A DNA stretch of 64,000 bases, taken from NCBI GenBank assembly GCA_004565275.1, contig SDOX01000019.1:802340-866339 (forward strand). Reading direction: 5' to 3'. Within the stretch, counting starts at the first letter, position 1. The number at the start of each line of letters is the position of its first letter. This DNA comes from Nannochloropsis salina CCMP1776. Taxonomy: Eukaryota; Sar; Eustigmatophyceae; Eustigmatales; Monodopsidaceae. This document shows positions 40,997-50,357 of the stretch, piece by piece. The notes beneath the pieces are model-generated. The model saw only the letters and a list, made by a program, of their open reading frames with translations. It was not told where the DNA came from and ran no database searches. The position numbers and the translations under genes are program-made.

Positions 40997-42223
40997 CTAT
41001 ATCTTGTCGATAGGGGAGGCTACGGGTGAAGCCGCGGGTGAGGAGACATTCGTCTTCCCCGCATCTGCCGCGTCCGCCGCCTCGGCTTGACCCCGGACGT
41101 GCCCTCGTTTCTGGAGAATCGACACCGTCAACAAAAGGAGGCACATGAAAGAGATACCCCCAGCCAGGGCATAAAGCCCCGCCATGTCAAAACTTCCACG
41201 GGCGAAGCTTGCCAGGCTTGGGAAGGGCAGTTCGGTCCCAGGGCCGTCCACATACCCGACCTTACACATGCCGTCCGCGTACGCAGGAGCATTGCTGCAT
41301 TTGGTTTGAAAGTCCACATCGGGGCAGAAATTGGCCAAAGCAGTGAGTTGCATGGGTGCCCCCCCGTTGAGTTTCACCGTATCGTTCGCCAGCCCACATG
41401 TTACTCCGTATTGCATTACTGTCCCGGCGCAACATCCCGTGGCGGCCAGCTTATCGCAGACATCGGGTGTCAATCCTTCCAAGGCATTGAACACGCTTGA
41501 AAAGCAGTAGTCCTCCTTGGCCAACGCCATCTGCTGCTCTTTTGCGGCCGTACTGGCATCTGGGGCGTCCGTGTCTGGAAGCGCCAGGGGGGCCTTCAGG
41601 CACAAGTGCTCCAGCGATATCTTGTACCCAAATGTGCCCATATCCGTACGCTGCAAGCCACCTTGGTCCGACGGCTGGCATGATCCATTCACACACTCGT
41701 CGTTGCAAGCGCACGGCTTAGTGGCCGAACACAGTGGCCGGCACACGCCCTCGACACAGGCCGTGCCCTCCTCGCACTGGTCGCACATCATCTTCGTGAC
41801 ACCGTCAGCAGAACAGCCAGCTTTTGCCATACCGTCCAAAGCACGCACCATAGTTGGATAGCATCTGTTAGAGCACATACCGTCCAATTTGGGCTTTGAA
41901 AAATCGTAAACGCGCTCGCAGTCCGTGCTGGTTGTGGCTACTGTTTGAAGATCTCGAGCCAGCTCTGCACATTCTGCGGTCAGAGGTCCCAACAACAATG
42001 TCATGAACGAGTTGCAATCATCCTGCGAAGCAGGTGCCATTTGTGCATGCACGTCTTCAGTCGTGGCAGAGAGCGCCACAGAAGCAAGGGTCAATTGACC
42101 AAGCAGGGCCAGTGTCTGGGCGGGTATGGCACCTCCTGCAGCAGCCATGGAATTTAAAGCAGCCGTACTGCTGGTAGCCCAAAAAAGGATGCCTGTTGCA
42201 TAAAATAATGTCTTCTGTGCCAT
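40997..42223 (-). CDS. Cys-rich type I membrane protein, unknown family
   Basis: 408 residues from the ATG at 42223 (MAQKTLFY). It has an N-terminal signal peptide ('TLFYATGILFWATSSTAAL'), a lumenal/extracellular part of about 320 residues with ~30 cysteines, one transmembrane helix ('YALAGGISFMCLLLLTVSIL') followed by a basic stop-transfer (QKRGHVRG), and a short Ala/Ser/Pro cytosolic tail. The densest Cys part, 'CDQCEEGTACVEGVCRPLC' followed by 'CACNDECVNGSC', resembles small disulfide modules of secreted proteins. Spaced blocks 'DDCNSFMTLLLGPLTAECAE' and 'DYCFSSVFNALEGLTPDVCD' look like an internally repeated Cys-framed helical motif. Likely cell surface or endomembrane; no function can be given. 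Confidence 0.7.
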   Translation of the reverse strand: MAQKTLFYATGILFWATSSTAALNSMAAAGGAIPAQTLALLGQLTLASVALSATTEDVHAQMAPASQDDCNSFMTLLLGPLTAECAELARDLQTVATTSTDCERVYDFSKPKLDGMCSNRCYPTMVRALDGMAKAGCSADGVTKMMCDQCEEGTACVEGVCRPLCSATKPCACNDECVNGSCQPSDQGGLQRTDMGTFGYKISLEHLCLKAPLALPDTDAPDASTAAKEQQMALAKEDYCFSSVFNALEGLTPDVCDKLAATGCCAGTVMQYGVTCGLANDTVKLNGGAPMQLTALANFCPDVDFQTKCSNAPAYADGMCKVGYVDGPGTELPFPSLASFARGSFDMAGLYALAGGISFMCLLLLTVSILQKRGHVRGQAEAADAADAGKTNVSSPAASPVASPIDKI

Positions 42224-42791
42224 TTCTTCGGAAGGGATGGAAGGATAAAATAAGTGAGACACTAGGAGTAAGGCATGCTTTGCATCGACGAACAAAGTCC
42301 CTGCGTGCAGACTCGAGGGAACATATCCCGAGCAGTGTTTAAGGCATTCCTATAAACGTAACACACCATTCCTGTGATAAAGCCTATCCGTCACAATTAC
42401 TTAATTTGGAACTGGGAGTGATCGAACGCCCCTTCGGGACGTCAACTACTGAGAAGGATATGAAAGAGTCCAGTAAATGGGCCTGAAAACCTCGAGCCAC
42501 GCACGTTGCAAGACGTGTTCGCGCAATTTTCATTACCTCCTTCCATTCCCTGTTGCGGCCTTTCATTTTTACAAACACTGTATCTTACCTGCTTTCCTTA
42601 CATCAGGTAAATGACGCATGGAAATGGAACTTGACAGAGACTGGTTGTCGGAGGGCTACTGTAAAGGTGGTACAGGGAGAATTGGGGCCCAAGAAGAGGA
42701 GGTGTGGGACCAGAATTGCGCCTCTGAGTGCGGCCATTATGGACCACAGACATCTAAATATACCTCCTTTCAACCGCACCGAGCCATTCCA
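42224..42791. other. Divergent intergenic region
   Basis: Lies between the Cys-rich membrane protein gene (-) and the G-patch gene (+). The G-patch frame is open upstream to an ATG at 42618, so part of this may be a 5' leader or extra N-terminal coding sequence. Confidence 0.4.
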
Positions 42792-43781
42792 ATGATTAGC
42801 TTTGTGCGCGGTAAAACCCGGTATGCAGACCCGCAGGACGTTGATGAGGATTTCAATCATGACAACGGTCGTTATCCTGCTCCGGGCCCGGCATCAGACG
42901 ACGTGTGCCCGTCAACTTTGTACGCGGAGCTGATTGCACGGCCAGGTGAAGAGCCCGACGTCAGTATATTAAATGATAACGATATTAGCACACTCCCGAC
43001 GCGGAAGCGGCGAAGAAGGTCCTGCGAACTACCCCAGCGAACGCCCTTGGGCTCGACTGCGACAGCGGCTTCATCACTGACGGGGGACCAAAATGACCGC
43101 ATTGAAGAAAATGAGAGGCCCTACGACAAAATGGTGCTAAGTGAACGAAAAACCGTGGAACCTTGCGTAACTTTGCTCTCCGCAAGCGCGAGCAGCCCCG
43201 TCATTTTTATCGTAGATGAGGACGACTCCGAGAAGGAGACATCTGGCCACGCCACCATTTCCGCCTTCGACTGCCTGGTGTGTGGCGAACGGGTGACCTC
43301 GACCGACCGTGCTACACACGAACGAAGTACCCTTCACACATTCAATGCCAAGAAAAGCGTTTCTTGCCGTCGTATCATGCTTCCAGAAAGCAATCGCGGC
43401 GTGCAATTATTGACCCGTCTGGGGTGGAAGGAGGACACGGGACTGGGCAAACATGCTCAGGGGTCCGTGCAGCCGGTCAAATCGATTCTGAAACTTGATC
43501 GGACATGCCTAGGGCACCAGCAGCTTCCTCCTGCACGCGTGACGCATTTCCCAAGCCACGACGCGGGGCAGGCAGCCCGAGCCCGCGATGGGAAAAGTCG
43601 GGCGCAACGGAAAGTGGAGGAGGTCGAGCGACGAGTGCACGAAGGGAGGGCGGCGGCCCGGGAGGGATTTGTCCTTTCCAAGAAAGGGGAGCGTTGCGAG
43701 ACGGGCAGGGAAAGAAGAAGGCGCTTGGAAAAAGAGAAAGAGACTTGGTCGAGGATTTCGGTGGCCCTAAATCAGGAATGA
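42792..43781 (+). CDS. GPANK1-like G-patch protein
   Basis: 329 residues from the ATG at 42792 (MISFVRG); an upstream in-frame ATG at 42618 would add 58 residues with no family resemblance. The C-terminal half follows animal GPANK1: a Cys/His motif 'FDCLVCGERVTSTDRATHER', then 'IMLPESNRGVQLLTRLGW', then a G-patch 'GLGKHAQGSVQPVKSILKLD', then 'RVTHFPSHD' and a basic helical end with 'RRLEKEKETWSR'. In GPANK1 the same order is 'GFKLLLRGGW', 'GLGP', 'VLKRD', 'RVTHFPAWD'. The ankyrin repeats found between N-terminus and zinc motif in the animal protein are absent. G-patches activate DEAH helicases (DHX15/Prp43 type), so a role in RNA handling is inferred. Confidence 0.75.
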   Translation: MISFVRGKTRYADPQDVDEDFNHDNGRYPAPGPASDDVCPSTLYAELIARPGEEPDVSILNDNDISTLPTRKRRRRSCELPQRTPLGSTATAASSLTGDQNDRIEENERPYDKMVLSERKTVEPCVTLLSASASSPVIFIVDEDDSEKETSGHATISAFDCLVCGERVTSTDRATHERSTLHTFNAKKSVSCRRIMLPESNRGVQLLTRLGWKEDTGLGKHAQGSVQPVKSILKLDRTCLGHQQLPPARVTHFPSHDAGQAARARDGKSRAQRKVEEVERRVHEGRAAAREGFVLSKKGERCETGRERRRRLEKEKETWSRISVALNQE

Positions 43782-44052
43782 AGAGGAGTTACGCGGAAGA
43801 CGCAATGCTCTTGTCTGTTGAGTGAGGAAGCAATGAATGTACATAGAGACAGATACCAGGACCTAAAGCTTATTTGCGGTGTGAGGCACATCACGTCAAC
43901 AGGCGTCACGCGTTTCTTATTTCTCGTCAGTAATTCTTTGTCAATTCACTAACTTATCGCTACCTGAATTGCAATCCCTCGTTCGAACGCATCGATGTGC
44001 GTGCCCCCGCAAAGCTGCCAAATCACGCTCCAGACGGACTTTCCATACCTCT

Positions 44053-45260
44053 TCACGTCTTCTTTGGCCGAACACGGATCACCTCTACCTCGAACTGCAA
44101 GAACTCGTTCATGTGATTCAGCAACTTTCTTTTCCCCCCGAAGGTTTGGGGTTCCGGGAAACCGCCAGATGTCTGCCATCCTAGCTCGGGAGGGATGGAG
44201 ATCTTGCGTTTGCCGCCCACGCGCATGCCCTCCATACCGATCTCGGCGCCTTTGGGGATGGAATTGGGCCGACCGAAACTGAAATCATAGGTGTCTGGGG
44301 GTGGGAACAGGCGGAGTTGGACGAATGAGCGGGAGGAGGATTGAAGGGCGGGAAAGAGATCACGTCAGCACGACACTCAGACGGTCGCGTGCAACGAGCC
44401 GAGGAGATTGCGCCCCCCCTTGTCTCCATTCCTCCATCCACACGCCTTTCACGCCCGCGGTATAGTATGTGGCGCCCACGTCCCTTGGTGGCCCATGTCG
44501 ACCCAGCATTCCGTGGGAGACCTACCGCCTACGTCGTTCTGGAACTCGCGGCCGTACCCCGTGCTGAACATGTAGTCTCCGTTGCCCTTGTACACTTGGT
44601 AGCGGATCTTGACCAGGTCCCCCGCTTTGAAAATGTCGCCCTTACCGATGAGTTCTTCCCGATATTTGACGTTGTCCCGCACCTGAGTAATGTGGCATGG
44701 GAAAAGAAAGGAGAAGTTACGGATAATAGGCGGCTAACAGGAATGCCACGAAAGGAGCCCAGCGACGCTGGTGAAGCTCATCATGTTCTATACCCATAAG
44801 AAGCTGGTTCAATGCCAACTTATAAGAGAGATAATTGTCGTCCTCTATCATAATTTGAAGGGAACCTAATCATTACCTTGATCAAGGGCCCCTTCGCTTT
44901 TTCAATATCTATCATTTTCTTTTCCCCCAGCTCCCGAGCTTCTTCCAAATTTATAATCTTTTTAGCCTCGACCAGATTGGGTAGACCACCGATGGCTAGT
45001 CCTCCTGCAGTGGCGACCATTCCAGCTGTTTTCAATGCGTCCATCCTATCCACATCTTCACCACCTCCTCTTGAGGGGGTCGGTCGCCTGCATGCTCGTC
45101 GAACATCTCGACTGGTATCCCGCGCAATACAAGGTTTCACACGAAAACAGAGTACATTTGATGCACAAATGGTAAAGAAGAGAACGAGGCACCCAAAAAA
45201 ATGCGGCACTGTGCTGTCACGGCGTCTGCGATGGGGGCCTGACGCCAGTGATGGCTCCAT
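44053..45260 (-). CDS. FKBP-type peptidyl-prolyl isomerase, plastid (lumen) targeted, three exons
   Basis: Exons 45260-44877, 44682-44526 and 44294-44053 (GT-AG, phases 0 and 1) give 260 residues. The N-terminus has a signal-like run 'FFGCLVLFFTICASNVLC', a basic transit stretch, then a second hydrophobic block 'AGMVATAGGLAIGGLPNLVE' of the thylakoid-transfer kind. The FKBP domain shows 'GDLVKIRYQVYKGNGDYMFS', 'TYDFSFGRPNSIPKGAEIGM', 'GMRVGGKRKISIPPELGW' and 'LQFEVEVIRV'. These match the FKBP order 'V.V.Y.....G..FD', 'F.LG...VI.G...G...M..G..R...IP..L.YG' and 'L.F.VEL'. Lumenal FKBPs of algae and plants often keep the fold but vary active-site residues, and here too several aromatic pocket residues differ, so isomerase activity is unsure. 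Confidence 0.82.
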
Positions 45261-45550
45261 AGCTACCTAAATAGTTACTGCGTGAATAGTTCCTCAATCC
45301 TCGGCGTTTGCTTTGCCTGGAGAGAACATTGTGCCCAAAAAATGAAAAGTAAGGCTTCAATTTGTTGGAGTTGGTAAATTTTTAATTTGATAGCTAGGAA
45401 ACCCCCCAGCACTCAGCCATGTTCAACACAACAAGCGATGATACGTCAAACGCAGGATCGAGAACCGTGTATCGCCACCTCTTCCTAATCGAGAATACAT
45501 TTTATTTACAGTCGCACGAATCTTAACGTCTGAGAGCGTGGCTGCCGGGC

Positions 45551-47476
45551 ATGGACGATGGGGCTTTCGAAGCCTTTGCGTCGTGTCGCTTTGGGGACGC
45601 AGCGCGTTTGGCCGCTGCAGAACTTGCTTCTCAGGGGAAAGAGCAGCTCGACCGGAAAGAGGATAGTCCTTTTTCGATGAATGCAAGAGATGAAAGTACT
45701 TTTCTACCTTGCGCGCCGTGGAACTGGGAAGGCGATGGGCGTACGGATGAGCGACGCATACTTATTAGACTTGAGGAGCATTGTCGAAGGCAAGACTTAC
45801 CGGGGGAAAGCGAGACTGCGGAAATCGAACTGATTGTCCGCAGTCGTTTGTGTGCATTCCTTGCGCAACGTTTTATACTAGTTGTCATGCTTTGTTAATT
45901 TTCACAAAAGTATTGTGGATATGCGATAGTGAATCAAATATCTAAAATAGTCATGTTAACCCTCACAGGACTGACAAGTTGGCAGCCATCCTTCTGCAAT
46001 GCGCCTTTGAGCTCAAGGAAGAAGAGCAGGAACGCCTCTTCATCAAGCACTACACTACTCAAAAAAATATTCCTCTCCCTGTTGCTCTCATTTGGTGCGT
46101 TTGATATCGTGTTTCTTCGGAGAAACGCGAATGTCGCATAAGCAGGGACCACCAGGATTCGATTGTTGTCTGCGCCGGATAATCCCTAGATTTTTGTTTC
46201 TGTACAAAAAAAGTGCCGTCGTTATCTGTATAAATGCTATTTAATGCTTGTTTTAAACCACCTCACTCACTGTTGACATAAATGTCCCGCTCATGTCTTC
46301 TCTACAGGCTTCGAGTTTGTCTGACGAAGGGCCGCTTCTGGAATGAGGCGGTGCGACGAGCGGTAACGCAATTGCTTGCAGCGTTACACACTGAAATACA
46401 TTTAATGCTGCCCAACGGTATCAATGGAACGAAGTCGCCATCTAAAGTATCGGAAGTTTCGCATCCTCTCGAAGGTGAGGATGAAGCCGATATAATCGAG
46501 GGAGTTCGCAAGCACCTTTACGCACCAGGAGAGCAAGAGAAAGCATCATCGATGGCTAAAAATAGTGAAGGGGCAAACAAGCGTCTAGTAGCAGTACTGA
46601 GCATGTACAGTCAAGTGATGGAGCTGCTGATATTGAAGATCATGCTGGAATCAGGGCATGCGGAGCCAGCACTTCAAAGAGTAAGGTCGGATTCATACCT
46701 GGAAGACGGCGTGCGACAGGTACATTTGGATAGCATTGATACTGTAACGAATGCTTTATGGTTGCGTGAGTGTGACTTGGTACTGCAATGTGTAATTTTG
46801 ATCGGTCTATCCACAGGCACTTGTAGACGCCTGCCGAGCCGCTATCAAAAGGCAACGGACCTTAATGCGCCAAAATGCCCGTGGAAATGGAAAGAGAGGA
46901 GAGACTCAAAGCTTGAAACATTCGACGCATGCGGCTCCCTCAACTTTCCCGGCTTCGTGCAAGAGGGGCAACCCACCGTCCTCCCCACAGTCAAGCTCAG
47001 GGGATGTCTGGTCACAGTCCTTGTCAGACAGAGTCCTGAATGCATTTGGGATTAAGCGGGAGGACGTTGACCAACAAAATTCGAATTCGCCATTTCAAGA
47101 GGATTCTCATCGCACTAGGACTAGTGACGAAGGAGACAGATGTCCCAGCACACACAGGGCAACTGAAGGTAGAGCGGGACAGAGCTGGCAACATGTACAG
47201 GACGGAGAAACATGCCCGGATTCGAACTCGGGGAACTCATGTATTATTTCACGGCCTCTTTTTGTGCTCCAGGGTGTTAGAATCATGGGGCGTATGATTA
47301 CCTCCTCTCCTTACCAGATCCTGATCAGCGTTCTTGGTTTTGTTGTCATAGTTCTGGGATACTCCATCAGACGAGGTTTAAGACTGGGAAACCGCCCATT
47401 CAAGCGATTCATTTCGCGGGTTTTGCAACGAGCCATGGCAATACTCTGGTTGGTGGGTGGCAAGAGAGAGGCTTGA
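45551..47476 (+). CDS. C-terminally membrane-anchored helical protein, four exons; PEX26/APEM9-like layout
   Basis: Exons rebuilt as 45551-45849, 45969-46094, 46308-46719 and 46817-47476; phases 2, 2, 0 fit and give 498 residues (an alternative donor at 46681 shortens exon 3 by 39 nt in frame). The N-terminal half is all helical, with repeat-like pairs ('FEAFASCRFGDAARLAAAEL', 'TDKLAAILLQCAFELKEEE', 'RRAVTQLLAALHTEIHLML'). A disordered Ser/Gly/Arg-rich linker of ~130 residues follows. One membrane helix near the end ('YQILISVLGFVVIVLGYSI') is followed by a basic helical tail ('RRGLRLGNRPFKRFISRVLQ'). This order is that of PEX26 (animals) and APEM9 (plants), the anchors of the PEX1/PEX6 ATPases on peroxisomes. 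The resemblance is in layout only, not in a clear sequence motif. Confidence 0.5.
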
Positions 47477-47525
47477 GGAAAAAAAGAAGAAAAAACAAAA
47501 CAAAACAAAAACAAAAATAAAAAGG
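47477..47525. repeat. A-rich low-complexity tract
   Basis: Nearly pure A with scattered G and C (aaaacaaaacaaaaacaaaa...) directly after the stop of the preceding gene. Could be part of its 3' UTR. Confidence 0.7.
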
Positions 47526-47831
47526 CCGCTCTTTGTGCACAAGGCTCTTGCCGCCCGCTAGACGACAGCTGTCGCTCGCTACTTCCGAGCGAGCGCCGGA
47601 GCCCCAGCACCACGTCGGCACGCTCGACGTGCTCATTTTCCTTGATGTCCTTCATGTGTGCAGTCGAGTAACAATTTGGGGCTGTGGTGATCAATACACT
47701 GATTAGGTTTTGAATGTGGGTCGCAGCGATCTCATCTTCCTCTTGTAAACAGGTGGATTCGAGAACTGCCGCGTCAGTCCCAAGTCTTGATCGAGTCGGA
47801 ACAATTTGGTCGTGGCCTTGGTCCTTGTATC
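47526..47831. other. Intergenic region
   Basis: Contains the 3' end of the membrane-anchored protein gene and the promoter of the GNAT gene. Nothing else seen. Confidence 0.4.
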
Positions 47832-48701
47832 ATGCACTCTCCGTGCAGACCATCGATTGGCCTTCTCATGATCCTTGCCACTTTTATGTCGACGGCTGCC
47901 TTGTCGGCTTTCATTCCTTCGTCGCCGACATCTATCAGCTCCATTGCGACCACGACCCGAAGATCCCGCAGCAACACGGCGAGGCCGAGCATAAGCCTTG
48001 ACTCCTTCTTTGGAAGGCGTCCACCGCGACCCACCACCACCACTGTCCCGTCTCCACCCGCCACATCGATCCTAATATCAGAAGTCTCTCGGCAAGACTT
48101 ACGCCTGGCGGCATCGGTGTGCATTGAAAGTTTTTTCGGCACGGCCGACCGCCTCAACCCTGTACGCTCCATGCAACTTGCCACTCTCCTCGACGAGCAA
48201 TTCGCGGACCTGCGCTCTCGCTTCGGAGGTCGTGCGGTGGGAGGGTCCGTATATCTGCAGGCGGTGGACGCAGACGGGGCAATGGTGGGATTTGTAGAGG
48301 TTGGAATCACCCAATCCTTGAAATACGGCATGGAGCAATACGGCGTGCCCGTGCGCGATGAGCGACCGTACCTGGCCAATCTATCAGTGCGACCAGCCTC
48401 GCGTCGGCAAGGTGTCGGTCGCCGGCTAGTGCACGCATGCGAGGAGATGGTTCGAAGCTGGGGCTATGATGAGCTGATTCTGCAAGTGGAAGACAGCAAC
48501 CAGCATGCCCGCAATCTGTACCGAGACATGGGCTACATCGATTTGTACACGGACGCGACGGGGCGTAAATATGAATTAAGTGGAATGAGCATAAAGAACG
48601 TTAGGATCAACAAGGTGACGTTGCGGAAGGCCTTGGTCCCTTCTGCAGCCAAGAATCCTTTTGCGACGCTTTGGGGTCAGCTCTCCATTTCGCAGGGATA
48701 G
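47832..48701 (+). CDS. GNAT-family N-acetyltransferase, plastid-targeted
   Basis: 289 residues from the ATG at 47832. The N-terminus is a signal-like 'GLLMILATFMSTAALSAFIP', which holds an 'ALSAF' like the ASAFAP cleavage motif of heterokont plastid precursors, followed by a Ser/Thr/Arg/Pro-rich transit stretch. The catalytic part has the GNAT order: 'AMVGFVEVGI' (strand 4), 'PYLANLSVRPASRRQGVGRR' with the acetyl-CoA loop Q/RxxGxG, the helix 'LVHACEEMVRSWGYDELILQ', and 'NQHARNLYRDMGYIDLY' (strand 6, helix 4). The last block resembles plastid GNATs of plants with dual lysine and N-terminal acetylation. The acceptor is not predictable from sequence. Confidence 0.88.
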   Translation: MHSPCRPSIGLLMILATFMSTAALSAFIPSSPTSISSIATTTRRSRSNTARPSISLDSFFGRRPPRPTTTTVPSPPATSILISEVSRQDLRLAASVCIESFFGTADRLNPVRSMQLATLLDEQFADLRSRFGGRAVGGSVYLQAVDADGAMVGFVEVGITQSLKYGMEQYGVPVRDERPYLANLSVRPASRRQGVGRRLVHACEEMVRSWGYDELILQVEDSNQHARNLYRDMGYIDLYTDATGRKYELSGMSIKNVRINKVTLRKALVPSAAKNPFATLWGQLSISQG

Positions 48702-49054
48702 AAGGGTCTAGAACAAGTCGGGAGAGGGCCACGACATGAAAGATGTACATACCATACTGCTTGCTAGACTTGTGTGTTACACTAGGCAGACGGAGCATAG
48801 ATCACGTCGCATGAGGCTGTTGTTTACATCGCACCCTCCCGTCGTTGCGACGATAAGAACGATCAGAAAGGTGTTCTACATCCGACCTCAGGCCTATTTC
48901 GCTTCATCGTGAATTTGGCTTCTTTGTAAAATTACTTTGAAGGGCAATCTATGGCCCTTGAATCCTGTTTAGCCGGCTCCTCCCCTATCTCCAGCGTCAT
49001 AACCAACTATAGGAAACAGTCTGATGTCACTCCCTTTCCCGGTTCTTCTCCTGC
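48702..49054. other. Intergenic region, convergent 3' ends
   Basis: About 350 bases between the GNAT gene (+) and CSL4 (-). Nothing recognised. Confidence 0.4.
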
Positions 49055-50103
49055 CTAGTCTGTCTTTGCTGAAGGCTTGGCGACCTTCCGTGGTTCTGTT
49101 GCTTTGGTCACGGGGTCCATCATGGCTTCCCACGAAACAGGCACCATCACTCTCCCCCCTCCCTCCGCCCTGCCCTCCTCCAGCTGCGTCTGACTTCTGG
49201 CATACACTACTCCGAGCTCACTCTCGGCCGTCTTTAAGTAGTATTGCCGACTATCGCCAAGCGACACCACACGCGCCCTCACAATGTCTCCAGGTCGGAA
49301 GCAACGAGGAATCTCGATGCGATCGATGTCCTGATCCGACACATCTTCTTTCTTGATGATGCCCTGACAGGTCTGTCGCAGAACGACACTGCCCAGAGCA
49401 AGGATCTCCACGTGGGCTTGTTTGCTAGTGATGCGCAGTACCCGCGTCGTTACCACATGACCCACAGCGAGAACGACGTTCTGGGCGCCCGCGTGGTCTG
49501 CGTCCGCTTTGTAAGGGTTGCTGACCCGAAGCATGGATAGATCCCCTTCATTTTCGGGCTGAAGAGTCTGTCCCGATTTGACGAAAAAATATGCTTATCA
49601 ATAGATAGGATGGACCACTCCGGGGGTTGCTTCCATAAATGAAGCAATCAATGAATAATCTTAGACATTCCCTGCCAGCAGAGAACCAAACAATGCCGGC
49701 AAACAACCGCGCCCTACCTGGATGTTCCCCAAAATGCTTGCGTAAATGTGGCCACCCTTAATATATGTACCTGCAACAGAGATCGAGAGAAAGGGTTTGT
49801 GAGCTTTGGAACAAAGTATCTACGACGTGCAGACTCAAACATGAGAGCACATTTCCGCAGTTTTTTCCTCGCAATGAATGAAGACGCCGTTCCGGCCTCG
49901 TGCAGTGAATCTTAAAGCTTGTCCATGTGTGTAAGATTGATGTCTTTTCGCAATTTGAACGCACTAGCCTAATACAAAAATTCGACGACAGTACCGAAAG
50001 CTTACCTACCTGGCCCTGATTGATGAGATGAAATGCGGCCGATTCGATCTCCTGGTGCGGCTATACTGTCTGAGGGGCTTATTGTTGAGGGTACTGTATC
50101 CAT
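49055..50103 (-). CDS. CSL4: Exosome cap subunit CSL4 (EXOSC1), three exons
   Basis: Exons 50103-50010, 49770-49718 and 49558-49055 (GT-AG, phases 1 and 0) give 216 residues, the usual size. An alternative acceptor nine bases upstream of exon 3 also keeps frame. CSL4 is one of three S1/KH-type cap proteins of the RNA exosome, guiding RNA to the barrel and nuclease. Seen: 'APGDRIGRISSHQSGPGTYI' and 'GGHIYASILGNIQ' (N-terminal domain; human 'PGSGTYTRHGYIFSSLAG'), then the S1 domain 'VGHVVTTRVLRITSKQAHVE', 'GIIKKEDV' and 'FRPGDIVRARVVSLGDSRQY', then 'TAESELGVVYARS', and the zinc-ribbon-like end 'MVPVSWEAMMDPVTKATEPR' in which the cysteines of other eukaryotes are missing. Confidence 0.93.
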
Positions 50104-50357
50104 GGCCTGTGATGTTGGCATGTTGAGTATGTAAGAGTCGTGACTTTACATCCAAAAGCCCCGAAAGTGAAGATTGCCAGGAGGTTGGCTTCCCGACGGC
50201 GAATGCGTTGTTCTCCGTTTCTCATTATTTTCCAGGATACATAGAGATATGCAAGCAATACTTATTTATTTTTGAGTTGCGCTTTATCATTATCACAGGA
50301 GTCGAAAGGAGAAGTTTTCGCCAAGCTGCGGGAGAGGACCTTCCAGCTACATGAGAA
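50104..50357. promoter_or_regulatory. Divergent promoter region between CSL4 and the B56-kinase gene
   Basis: About 250 bases between two divergent starts. No clear element beyond AT-rich patches. Confidence 0.35.

Noticed and set aside
47205-47245. Minus-strand GTTCGAATCC resembling a tRNA B box
   Set aside because: The T-stem pairs poorly, no A box lies at the right distance, and it sits inside exon 4 of a coherent coding sequence.
47477-47525. A-rich tract as the tail of a retroposed element
   Set aside because: No target-site duplication or upstream SINE/LINE-like body was visible; more likely 3' UTR low complexity.
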